From positions 1 through 10,171 of the forward strand of contig JAMCQQ010000398.1 in the NCBI GenBank assembly GCA_023379515.1: a stretch of 10,171 nt of DNA, written 5' to 3'. The stretch comes from Actinomycetota bacterium. GTDB lineage: Bacteria > Actinomycetota > Humimicrobiia > Humimicrobiales > Humimicrobiaceae. Under the pieces are notes generated by a model, which was not told the DNA's origin, ran no database searches, and saw only the letters and a program-made list of their open reading frames with translations. Shown piece after piece: positions 1 to 6,877 of this stretch (position 1 is the first letter of the stretch; each line of letters starts with the position of its first letter). Position numbers and translations under genes: made by a program.

Positions 1-11
1 ATTAATATTTG

Positions 12-911
12 TTATAAAAATGTTAATGAAATGAAAAAAACTGCAATACACTCCATTAAAAAATTACAGTCAAAAGCCGCATAGATAAATCTTGAAAAAC
101 CCTTTATAACATCGGACTTATTGGTATACATCCGGCAAAAAATACTGTCACTGCCATCATAAACCATAATCTTAAAGCCGTGTCTTTTTACTTGTTTGGA
201 AATATGGATGTCTTCAAGTATCTCGTCTTTTACAGACTCGAATCCACCAATCTTTTCATAAACTTGCTTCTTAAATAAGAAAAATTGCCCCATTCCAGTA
301 CTGAAGAATGGACTTTTAGAATGTTTAACAAGTATTAGCGGCATTAAGGAAAGTATTCCAAAATGAATAAAACGTATAGTCATCCTCTCCGAAAAAGTCA
401 CAGCAATCTGTCTTGGGTAGGCAGAAGTAACATCAACCTTGTCTCGCATTAATGCAGCAAGTGAACCAGAAATTAAGTTAGGAAAATGCAGGGTGTCTGC
501 ATCCGTAAATACAAAATATTCGCCTTTTGCATGTTTGGAAAGCTGATGGCAGGCAAAACATTTGCCTTTCCACCCTTTTGGCAGAGGTTCCCCTGTTATA
601 AGCTTTACCCTGCTGTCTCTTTGAGCAAATTCCTGAATAATCTGAGCGGTTGCATCGGTTGAGTTATCATCGAGCACAAGTATCTCCAAATTTAGGTAAT
701 CTTGTTTGACCAGGGAATTGAGAATTCTTTTAATATTTCCTTCCTCATTTCTTGCAGGAATTAAAATTGAAACTAATGGTGGTGATTTTAAAATATCTTC
801 TGAAAGTTTAAAATTATTTACATTTTTAAATAAAATATTATTAATTATAAAATTAATTAATATTATTGTAAGTGCGAAAATAATAAAATATTGATAGTAA
901 AGTAAAAACAT
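12..911 (-). CDS. Family 2 glycosyltransferase, membrane-anchored, possibly truncated at its C-terminus
   Basis: Likely transfers a sugar from a nucleotide-sugar donor to a lipid or other membrane acceptor at the inner face of the cytoplasmic membrane. Residues 4-28 form an N-terminal membrane anchor. A GT-A fold follows from about residue 44: SILIPARNEEGNI (48-60), donor-binding LDDNSTD (80-86), PKGWKGK (111-117), the metal-binding DAD motif (137-139) and the probable catalytic ED pair (233-234). The PKGWKGK stretch recalls CrtQ/HpnB-like enzymes, which usually run to about 360-390 residues with several C-terminal membrane helices. This one has 299 and stops inside the first such helix (about 283-299), so it may be frameshifted or a short variant. 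No good Shine-Dalgarno site precedes the ATG. It is the last gene of the minus-strand series, 176 bases after trkA and perhaps with its own promoter. The acceptor is unknown. Confidence 0.85.
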   Translation of the reverse strand: MFLLYYQYFIIFALTIILINFIINNILFKNVNNFKLSEDILKSPPLVSILIPARNEEGNIKRILNSLVKQDYLNLEILVLDDNSTDATAQIIQEFAQRDSRVKLITGEPLPKGWKGKCFACHQLSKHAKGEYFVFTDADTLHFPNLISGSLAALMRDKVDVTSAYPRQIAVTFSERMTIRFIHFGILSLMPLILVKHSKSPFFSTGMGQFFLFKKQVYEKIGGFESVKDEILEDIHISKQVKRHGFKIMVYDGSDSIFCRMYTNKSDVIKGFSRFIYAAFDCNFLMECIAVFFISLTFL

Positions 912-963
912 TATTAAAATATTTAATTTATTATTATTAAAATTTTAATGCTGATAATGTTAC

Positions 964-969
964 ATTATA
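964..969 (-). promoter_or_regulatory. Candidate -10 box upstream of the glycosyltransferase gene
   Basis: A perfect TATAAT reads on the minus strand about 50 bases before the glycosyltransferase ATG. The hexamer 17 bases further upstream, CTTAAG, is a poor -35 match. The surrounding DNA is very AT-rich, so a chance match is quite possible. The 912-1087 gap otherwise holds only a weak inverted repeat and no open frame of note. Confidence 0.3.
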
Positions 970-1087
970 TTTTCTTAAAATACTATCTTAAGCTGTAAAA
1001 TAAACAGTAACCTTAATCTTATAAAAATTCGTTAAATCTGCTTTATAGGTCACAAATTTAAGGCTTAAACTTCATACCTTTTAATGT

Positions 1088-1744
1088 TTAAGTCAAAATT
1101 TCTGAAAGTTCATCTAGCTTTTCAGGAGGAGCTATAAGAATCAATTTATCGCCTGGATTTAACTGTGTGTTACCTTCAGGAATTATATATTTTGTGCCAG
1201 ACAGTATTAAGATGACCCTGGTATTTTCAGGAAATTTTATTTGCTTTAACTGAATTCCGGCAATTTTTGAAGCCTCACTGACCATAATTTCTTCAATAAC
1301 CAGGTTCTCTTTTTGCAACTTAAGCAATGTAACTAGTTCTCCGAGCCCAATTTCTTCCTGAATCATATTAGCAAGCAAAATTGATGATGACAGGGCGATA
1401 TCAACACCCCACGTATTATTAAAAAGCCATTCGTTCTTTGGGTTATTTATTCTTGAAAATACAAGTGGTACCCTATTTTGAAATTTTGATAAAAAAGAAA
1501 TAACCAGATTATCTTCATCATCCCCCGTAAGAGCAACCATAATATCCATTTGCATGATGTTTGCTTTTTCAAGAATATTGGGTTCGCAGCCATCACCTTT
1601 TATAATTTTAATATCTTGATTCTGTTTTGCCAGTATTGCAATCTGCTCAGGGTTTTGCTCAATTACTGTTATTTTATTATTATTTTTTAATCTTTCAGCT
1701 ACATAGCTGCCTGACCTGCCGCCACCAACAATTAAAATATTCAT
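1088..1744 (-). CDS. trkA: TrkA-type (RCK) potassium-uptake regulatory protein, second of a tandem pair
   Basis: Cytoplasmic regulatory subunit expected to bind NAD(H) and gate a TrkH/KtrB-type potassium channel. The N-terminal RCK domain starts with the Rossmann motif GGGRSG (7-12), and an acidic residue ends the second strand (E29 in VIEQNP). LTGDDEDN (72-79) matches the conserved loop where most family members have SGDDE or SGDN. The RCK_C (TrkA-C) domain covers about residues 140-208 and ends in PGDKLILIA. At 218 residues it has one N+C unit, half of the E. coli TrkA length. A strong Shine-Dalgarno sequence (AAGGAGGG) overlaps the stop codon of the upstream trkA, and the genes lie 16 bases apart, so translation is probably coupled and the proteins may act as a hetero-oligomer, as proposed for ceoB/ceoC. 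No channel gene is in the window. Confidence 0.92.
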   Translation of the reverse strand: MNILIVGGGRSGSYVAERLKNNNKITVIEQNPEQIAILAKQNQDIKIIKGDGCEPNILEKANIMQMDIMVALTGDDEDNLVISFLSKFQNRVPLVFSRINNPKNEWLFNNTWGVDIALSSSILLANMIQEEIGLGELVTLLKLQKENLVIEEIMVSEASKIAGIQLKQIKFPENTRVILILSGTKYIIPEGNTQLNPGDKLILIAPPEKLDELSEILT

Positions 1745-1754
1745 AGTAAGAAAT

Positions 1755-1762
1755 CCCTCCTT
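1755..1762 (-). promoter_or_regulatory. Strong ribosome binding site overlapping the upstream stop codon
   Basis: AAGGAGGG on the minus strand overlaps the TAA stop (1763-1761) of the upstream trkA and lies about 10 bases before the ATG at 1744. It fixes the start of the second trkA and suggests translational coupling of the pair. Confidence 0.8.
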
Positions 1763-2420
1763 AATCTATCCAAAAAATTCTTTCGAGTTTTGACATGCTA
1801 TCCTGAATTACAGCAATAAAAAGCCTGTCATCTTTTTTAATTAATGTGGTAGGAGATGGAACCAGAGCTTTAAATCCCCTTACAATAGATGCAATCCTTA
1901 TTTCACCAGTTACTTCTATTTCTTTTACTGTCTTGTTTTCAAAAGTTATTGGTACTGCCATTTCCACCAGGACTACATCACCATTTCCAAAAGTGTACTC
2001 AACATGAAGTTCGGGATGAATCAACAAATCTGTTAATTTTGAACCCGCCCAGATAACTGTCGCAATTGTCGGGATACCAATACCCTGATAGATCTCTGCC
2101 CGCCTTGGATCGTAAATCCTTGCAAAAACTTTTGGAACTTTATAGTATTCCCTGGCAATTCTTGCACTTACAATATTACTGTTATCCCCACTAGTCACTG
2201 CAATATATGCATCGGCTTGGGTAATTCCTGCAGACTCCAGAACACCTCTGTCAAAAACCATTCCGGTTATTGCTTGACCTTTGAATCCGGGGTTTAAGTC
2301 ATCAAATACTTTTGGATCTTTATCAATTATTGATACAACATTTCCAGCATTTTCCAATTTATATGCAAGATATTTGCCGACTCTTCCAAAACCCCCTATT
2401 ATCACTTTCATTTTATGCAT
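1761..2420 (-). CDS. trkA: TrkA-type (RCK) potassium-uptake regulatory protein, first of a tandem pair
   Basis: Cytoplasmic NAD-binding regulator of a Trk/Ktr potassium uptake channel. Residues 9-15 (GGFGRVG) are the dinucleotide-binding glycine loop, and D33 in IIDKDP is the acidic residue at the end of the second strand. TSGDN (76-80) and a FARIYDP segment (99-105) are typical of RCK_N. RCK_C covers about 140-208 and ends in KKDDRLFIAV. At 219 residues it is one half of an E. coli-type TrkA. I prefer the ATG at 2420 over the in-frame ATG at 2411, because GAGGTG (2430-2425) is well spaced only for the first. It lies 75 bases after the cation ATPase stop with no clear terminator between, so co-transcription with the ATPase is likely. 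The 16-base gap to the next trkA supports a paired function. Confidence 0.93.
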   Translation of the reverse strand: MHKMKVIIGGFGRVGKYLAYKLENAGNVVSIIDKDPKVFDDLNPGFKGQAITGMVFDRGVLESAGITQADAYIAVTSGDNSNIVSARIAREYYKVPKVFARIYDPRRAEIYQGIGIPTIATVIWAGSKLTDLLIHPELHVEYTFGNGDVVLVEMAVPITFENKTVKEIEVTGEIRIASIVRGFKALVPSPTTLIKKDDRLFIAVIQDSMSKLERIFWID

Positions 2421-2424
2421 ATTT

Positions 2425-2430
2425 CACCTC
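2425..2430 (-). promoter_or_regulatory. Ribosome binding site that decides the first trkA start
   Basis: GAGGTG lies 4 bases before the ATG at 2420 but 13 bases before the alternative in-frame ATG at 2411, which favours the longer form (MHKMKV rather than MKV). Confidence 0.65.
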
Positions 2431-2495
2431 ATGCTATCGAAGGGTCTTTTTTATAAATTTAATTTTAATTCTAAAAATAAAAATTATCTAATTAT

Positions 2496-5315
2496 TTATG
2501 ATACCGTTCTCTGCTTTTTCCTGTTAATTATTGTTCTTGCAATCAACTTCCTAAGTTCGTCTGATAGAAAAAGGGAAGGAATAAAAGCTGCAAGAACCAG
2601 CCAATCTTTTATTGTGAGAGGAGATGTTGCAAAAAAACTGTTCAAAAAAGGCAGGTATACTATGAAAGCCTGCAATACTATCATGGCAGCTATGCTCCAT
2701 ATTAAAAGCTTATTTGTAAAAAATCCCGTTTTAAAGACTGACTGTATATTCGTTTTACAAGCAAATGCATTTCCAATCTGTGCCATAACAATTCCAGTAA
2801 GAGTCATAGTTGTTGCAGTAAGGTAAACAATAGAGGCAGGATTGTCTGTCCCAAATACACGCATGTCCATTCCGAAATGCCAGCCAAACTGGTAATATTT
2901 ATAAAAGAACCCAAAAAGTCCTGCAGAGGCCGCTAATGGACCTAAAAATGTATACGCTCTTAAAATCATTTTCCAGTTGAGCAGTGATTCTTTTTTTCTT
3001 CTTGGCGGTCTCTCCATTATTCCCGGTTCTGGCTTTTCTATGCCTAGTGCCAGAGCAGGGACCTGATCAGTCACTAGATCAATTGTCAGAATTTGCATAA
3101 GGGTGAGAGGTAGTGGAATTTTCATGAATACCATGAGCAGAAATGGTATCATTTCAGCAACATTTGAAGTCTGGAAATAAGTTATAAACCTTCTTATGTT
3201 ATCAAAAATTGATCGGCCTTCTTCAATTGCATTTACTATTGATGCAAAATTGTCGTCTGTAAGAATCATATCTGCAGACTCTCTTGCAACATCAGTTCCA
3301 GAAATCCCCATTGCAATCCCGATATCTGCCGCTTTTAATGCAGGGGCATCATTGACACCATCTCCTGTCATTGCTATAACATCACCCATTTTTCTAAATG
3401 TCTGTGCAATCCTAAGCTTATGTTCAGGATTTACTCTTGCAAATATTACTTCATTTTCTTTTAATAATTCCATTAATTCATTTTCTTTTGTTTTTTCAAG
3501 GTCCGCACCGGTTATTATCTTAGCCCGACTGCTTTTTACAAGTCCGATTTTTCTTGCAATGGACTCAGCAGTAAGCCCGTAATCCCCTGTTATCATAACT
3601 ACCTTAATGCCGGCTTTCCTGCATATTTTAATAGCATCCTCAACTTCAGTTCTTGGAGGATCCTGCATTGCTGCCAGCCCTACAAATATCATATCGTTTT
3701 CGATATTTATAGAATCATAGACCTGGCTAGGCAGCTCGAATTTCATATTAATATTTTGAACTTTCTTATATGCCAAAGCAATAACCCTGAGCGCTGACAG
3801 AGCGTAATTATCATTAATACTGATTATTTGCTTTCTGATTTTGTCATTTAGTTCCTTAACCTCCATATTTGAATCCAGGATATATGTACATTTACTAAGT
3901 GTTTCTACAGGAGCTCCTTTGATATAAGCAAATGTCTCTCCGCCTTCGCTGCATACGACACTCATCATTTTTCGATCAGAACTGAAGAAGTTCTCATATA
4001 CCCTTGTTTTTTCTTCTCTAAATTGCATAATATCATATCCAGCTTTGGCAGCAGCAACTATAAGTGCCCCTTCAGTAGGATCTCCTACTATGGTGAACCC
4101 ACCTGTTTGTTCAGATTTCCTGAGTTGGGAATTATTGCAAAGTATTGCAATTCTTAATGCCATATCTGTAATGTTTTTCACATTCTCCCCTATATTATTA
4201 CCTTCCAAATCAGAAAATTTGCCTTCTGGTTTGTAGCCGATGCCACCGATCTTTACATGGTTATTTAAAAGGTACAATTCTCTTACAGTCATCTCATTTT
4301 TTGTAAGAGTGCCGGTTTTATCAGTGCAGATCACAGTAGCTGAACCAAGAGTCTCAATGGTTGAGAGCTTTTTTATGAGAGCATTTCTTTTTGCCATCCT
4401 CTGGGTTCCAATTGATAAGGATAGTGTCAGAGTAGGTAGTAAACCTTCCGGTACATTTGCTACGATTATACCTATTGCAAAAACAATACTTTCAAAAAAT
4501 GAAAGTTTTACTATAAACCTGCTGAGTAAAAAAAATAAGATTCCCAGGACAACAGCAATTATTGTAATCAATCTGCTGAGCTTACTGATCTCGATTTGAA
4601 GGGGTGAAGGTGCTTCCTTTATTTTTTGGGTAAGGTTTGCAATTTTACCAAATTCAGTATCCATACCAGTTGCATAAACAACTGCATTTCCTTTTCCGCT
4701 TATTATGGTAGTCCCTGCAAAAATTAAATTTTTTGTATCCGTAATGCTGCCACTTACCAGATGTTGCGGATCTTCTCTCCTAATTACAGGGTCGACCTCA
4801 CCAGTAAGTGATGAGTTATTGACCTTCAGGTCATTGACAAAAACCAGTCTTGCATCAGCAGAAATATGGTCCCCTTCTTCGATTAATATGAGATCCCCCG
4901 GTACAAGATATAAACTTTCTATTTCAGAGACTTCACCATTTCTTACAACTTTTGTTTTTGCAGGCAGCATCTTTTTTAACGATTCAATTGCTTTTTCCGC
5001 TTTGTATTCCTGAAATAACGCAAAAATTGCATTAATAATTATTACTGCAACTATTGCATAGCCCAATGCATTCTGGTTGGAAATGAAAGACAATACTGAA
5101 GCAATCCACAAAAGGATTGCAAAGAAATTAGTGAATTGCAGAAGAATTTTCTTCAGAAATGATGCTTTTTTCTTTTCTATAATCGTATTCAAACCGTATT
5201 TAGCGGTTATATCTTTTACCTGACCATCAGATAAACCTTTTTGAGAGGTACGCAGAATTCTATATAGTTCTTCCTGGCTTGAATTGCAAACAATTTCAAG
5301 GTCAATACTTTTCAT
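2496..5315 (-). CDS. P2-type cation-transporting P-type ATPase, Na,K-ATPase-like transport helices
   Basis: Integral membrane pump coupling ATP hydrolysis to cation transport through an aspartyl-phosphate. At 939 residues it has a complete P2 layout: cation_ATPase_N (about 8-70), actuator domain with LTGEV at 170-174 (usually TGES), M4 motif VPEGL (288-292), phosphorylation site DKTGT with D332, nucleotide-domain KGAP (466-469), TGD (576-578), hinge GDGVNDAP (651-658) and six C-terminal helices. The M4 stretch IVANVPEGLLPT, M5 TSNVAEMIPFL, M6 ILTIDLVTDQVPA and the late SVF..G and DELRKLI segments read more like Na,K-ATPase alpha than SERCA, so Na+ or K+ transport is plausible; Ca2+ is the main alternative. 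No beta-subunit gene is present. The trkA pair follows directly, suggesting a cation-homeostasis unit. The ATG has no useful Shine-Dalgarno site but a promoter-like sequence sits right before it. Confidence 0.93.
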   Translation of the reverse strand: MKSIDLEIVCNSSQEELYRILRTSQKGLSDGQVKDITAKYGLNTIIEKKKASFLKKILLQFTNFFAILLWIASVLSFISNQNALGYAIVAVIIINAIFALFQEYKAEKAIESLKKMLPAKTKVVRNGEVSEIESLYLVPGDLILIEEGDHISADARLVFVNDLKVNNSSLTGEVDPVIRREDPQHLVSGSITDTKNLIFAGTTIISGKGNAVVYATGMDTEFGKIANLTQKIKEAPSPLQIEISKLSRLITIIAVVLGILFFLLSRFIVKLSFFESIVFAIGIIVANVPEGLLPTLTLSLSIGTQRMAKRNALIKKLSTIETLGSATVICTDKTGTLTKNEMTVRELYLLNNHVKIGGIGYKPEGKFSDLEGNNIGENVKNITDMALRIAILCNNSQLRKSEQTGGFTIVGDPTEGALIVAAAKAGYDIMQFREEKTRVYENFFSSDRKMMSVVCSEGGETFAYIKGAPVETLSKCTYILDSNMEVKELNDKIRKQIISINDNYALSALRVIALAYKKVQNINMKFELPSQVYDSINIENDMIFVGLAAMQDPPRTEVEDAIKICRKAGIKVVMITGDYGLTAESIARKIGLVKSSRAKIITGADLEKTKENELMELLKENEVIFARVNPEHKLRIAQTFRKMGDVIAMTGDGVNDAPALKAADIGIAMGISGTDVARESADMILTDDNFASIVNAIEEGRSIFDNIRRFITYFQTSNVAEMIPFLLMVFMKIPLPLTLMQILTIDLVTDQVPALALGIEKPEPGIMERPPRRKKESLLNWKMILRAYTFLGPLAASAGLFGFFYKYYQFGWHFGMDMRVFGTDNPASIVYLTATTMTLTGIVMAQIGNAFACKTNIQSVFKTGFFTNKLLIWSIAAMIVLQAFIVYLPFLNSFFATSPLTIKDWLVLAAFIPSLFLSDELRKLIARTIINRKKQRTVS

Positions 5316-5323
5316 AGAAAAAG

Positions 5324-5351
5324 ATTCTACTCTTTTTTTTAACGAAGTAAA
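5324..5351 (-). promoter_or_regulatory. Candidate promoter of the cation ATPase gene, possibly leaderless
   Basis: On the minus strand TTTACT (5351-5346) and TAGAAT (5329-5324) are separated by 16 bases and match sigma-70 type -35 and -10 boxes at four and five of six positions. The ATG is only 8 bases after the -10 box, so transcription would start at or within a few bases of the start codon. That fits the absence of a Shine-Dalgarno sequence. The DNA is AT-rich, so chance is possible. Confidence 0.4.
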
Positions 5352-5378
5352 TCAAATAGTAAACTAATCAGATATATG

Positions 5379-5394
5379 TTCTATACTAATAGAA
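5379..5394 (-). repeat. Short perfect inverted repeat upstream of the cation ATPase
   Basis: TTCTAT and ATAGAA form a perfect 6-base inverted repeat around a 4-base centre (TAGT). It begins immediately after the TGA stop of the small reading frame and lies 64-79 bases before the ATPase start. No T-run follows, so it is not an intrinsic terminator. It could be an operator, a weak hairpin or chance. Confidence 0.3.
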
Positions 5395-5560
5395 TCATTT
5401 CTTCTTACGCTTAACTATTATAAAAGCAGCTATAACAACAATTAAAATAAGTAAAGCACCGGCAGTTGAGATTAAAATGATATATAATGCCATCGCATTA
5501 TGATTCTTATCTCCCAGCGAAACCAAGAATATTTAGATTTTCATTTTTTTTATCTATCAA
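5395..5560 (-). pseudogene. Frame-disrupted small single-span membrane protein, sorting-signal-like
   Basis: Two short frames sit in the 270-base gap between the U32 gene and the ATPase. The first starts at a TTG (5560) with an AGGAG six bases upstream and encodes 17 residues ending LNILGFAGR before TAA at 5507. The second, in the +1 frame, is open to TGA at 5395 and encodes DKNHNAMALYIILISTAG, then a hydrophobic stretch and the basic tail VKRKKK. Its own ATG is at 5493, giving 32 residues. Joined by a one-base shift near GGGAGATAAG they give about 54 residues. The joined LGFAGD followed by a membrane span and lysines looks like a degenerate LPxTGD cell-wall sorting signal. It could be a decayed gene, a programmed-frameshift product, or a real 32-residue membrane peptide from the ATG. 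I do not recognise a family. Confidence 0.35.
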
Positions 5561-5585
5561 CTTTATCTCCTGCTTCCTTTAATTA

Positions 5586-6851
5586 TCAGGCTTTTATTCT
5601 AAAAATTGAATATTTGCTTACATCACCTATATCATCAATTATTACAACATCGTTCGGATTTGCAACTTCTATTTTTTCCTCAGTATTGGCAAGCAGCATT
5701 CTTTTAATCCTAATTTTTTTAGGATTATCGTTCGGTTGCAAGACATCAAGCATTTCCCCTATCCTGAACTGATTTTTTACTTTAATAATCGGTCCGTTGT
5801 ATTTTTTAACATAACCTTCATAAACTCCAATAAATCTGTAATTCTTTATATATCCAACATTGTCATTTTCAGTAAGTTCGCTTTGTTCGCTATCCAGAAA
5901 CATGAACCCCAGGGTAAAATTTCTATGAGTGGCTTTATCCAGTTCTTTCATAAGATATGATATTTTCTGCCTGGTAAACTTTTTTTGTTTGATATATTGA
6001 AGAGCTTTTCTGTAAACCCATGTAGCAAGGCTTACATAGCTTTCGGTTTTCATTCTTCCTTCGATTTTTAAGCTGTCAACTCCTGCATCAACAATCAAAT
6101 CCAGTTTTGGAAGCAGGCACAGGTCACGGGAATTATAAATATAAGTTCCTCTTTTATCCTGATCGATTGGGAAAAACATGTTTTGTCTTTTTTCTTCCAT
6201 CAGGAAATATTGCCAGCGACATGAGTGAGAACATTTGCCCTTATTGGCGTCCCGGCCTGCCATATATTTGGAAAGCATGCAGCGACCGGAATATGAGATA
6301 CATAGTGCGCCATGCACGAAAACTTCTATCTCGGTGGCGGCAGGATTTTTATTGGCAATTATATTGCTAAGATCAGAGTAATTAACTTCGCGAGATAAGT
6401 TGATCCTGGAGGCACCCCGGGATGCCCAAAAATTGACAGCAATGCTATTGGAGGTTGAAGTCTGTGTGCTGATGTGAATTCGGGCTGAAGGAATTATTTG
6501 TTTGAGAATCTGCATGACTGCCGGATCGGATATTATGAAGGCATCAAATTTTATGTTTTTTATTTCGTCTATATAGTCTTTTAAGCCTTCTATTTCATAT
6601 TCACTGATTATTGCATTTAACGTAAGATAAGCTTTTACATTATGAGAGTGAGCAAATTCTATGCTTTGCCTTAATTCGCCGATTGTAAAATTATCCCCGA
6701 AAGTTCTCAAATTGTATTTTCCGCCACCAATATAAACTGCGTCAGCTCCATAAGCTACTGCATATTTTAGTACATTTAAATTGCTTGCAGGTACGCACAA
6801 TTCAGGAAGTTTTTTAGATTTTTTAATTGCTGGAGAGTTTTTTATTACCAT
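5586..6851 (-). CDS. trhP: U32 family protein, probable tRNA 5-hydroxyuridine synthesis protein TrhP
   Basis: U32 proteins were named as peptidases, but the TrhP subgroup (E. coli YegQ, B. subtilis YrrN/YrrO) makes 5-hydroxyuridine at tRNA position 34 using prephenate. The U32 signature is intact: EVFVHGALCISYSGRC (176-191) followed by MLS. Cysteines C184, C191, C207 and C211 have the spacing expected for an iron-sulfur ligand set, as shown in the related UbiU/UbiV. LKIEGRMK (261-268) is another conserved block. At 421 residues it matches the longer paralogue (YrrO-like), and a C-terminal beta domain covers about 335-421. It lies 26 bases after the transglutaminase-like gene, and the trmR-like gene two positions upstream would methylate its product. 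The ATG has no visible Shine-Dalgarno site. A collagenase-like protease role is the older, less likely reading. Confidence 0.88.
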   Translation of the reverse strand: MVIKNSPAIKKSKKLPELCVPASNLNVLKYAVAYGADAVYIGGGKYNLRTFGDNFTIGELRQSIEFAHSHNVKAYLTLNAIISEYEIEGLKDYIDEIKNIKFDAFIISDPAVMQILKQIIPSARIHISTQTSTSNSIAVNFWASRGASRINLSREVNYSDLSNIIANKNPAATEIEVFVHGALCISYSGRCMLSKYMAGRDANKGKCSHSCRWQYFLMEEKRQNMFFPIDQDKRGTYIYNSRDLCLLPKLDLIVDAGVDSLKIEGRMKTESYVSLATWVYRKALQYIKQKKFTRQKISYLMKELDKATHRNFTLGFMFLDSEQSELTENDNVGYIKNYRFIGVYEGYVKKYNGPIIKVKNQFRIGEMLDVLQPNDNPKKIRIKRMLLANTEEKIEVANPNDVVIIDDIGDVSKYSIFRIKA

Positions 6852-6877
6852 AAAACAAAATTATTGATTATTATTAA

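Noticed and set aside
1054..1072. Inverted repeat downstream of the second trkA stop, considered as a terminator
   Set aside because: The stem is almost all A-T with one G-T pair, and no T-run follows on the minus strand, so it does not qualify as an intrinsic terminator.
1088..2420. The two trkA genes as a single trkA split by a mutation
   Set aside because: Each has its own start, ribosome binding site, complete RCK_N and RCK_C units and stop, and half-size tandem pairs are a known arrangement.
2421..2495. Promoter or terminator between the ATPase and the first trkA
   Set aside because: The gap is AT-rich but shows no correctly spaced -35/-10 pair and no hairpin with a T-run; I treat the genes as probably co-transcribed.
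2281..2826. Plus-strand open frame of about 180 codons antisense to the first trkA and the ATPase 3' end
   Set aside because: It overlaps two well-supported genes, has no recognisable domain, and mirrors their codon bias. The same applies to other plus-strand frames at 706-894, 3196-3582, 4045-4599, 4705-5013, 5500-5960 and 6107-6370.
6846..6875. Possible -10 box (TAATTT) 6 bases before the U32 gene ATG, as a second leaderless promoter
   Set aside because: It matches the consensus poorly, has no -35 partner that I can support, and such hexamers are common in this AT-rich DNA; the gene is only 26 bases after its neighbour.
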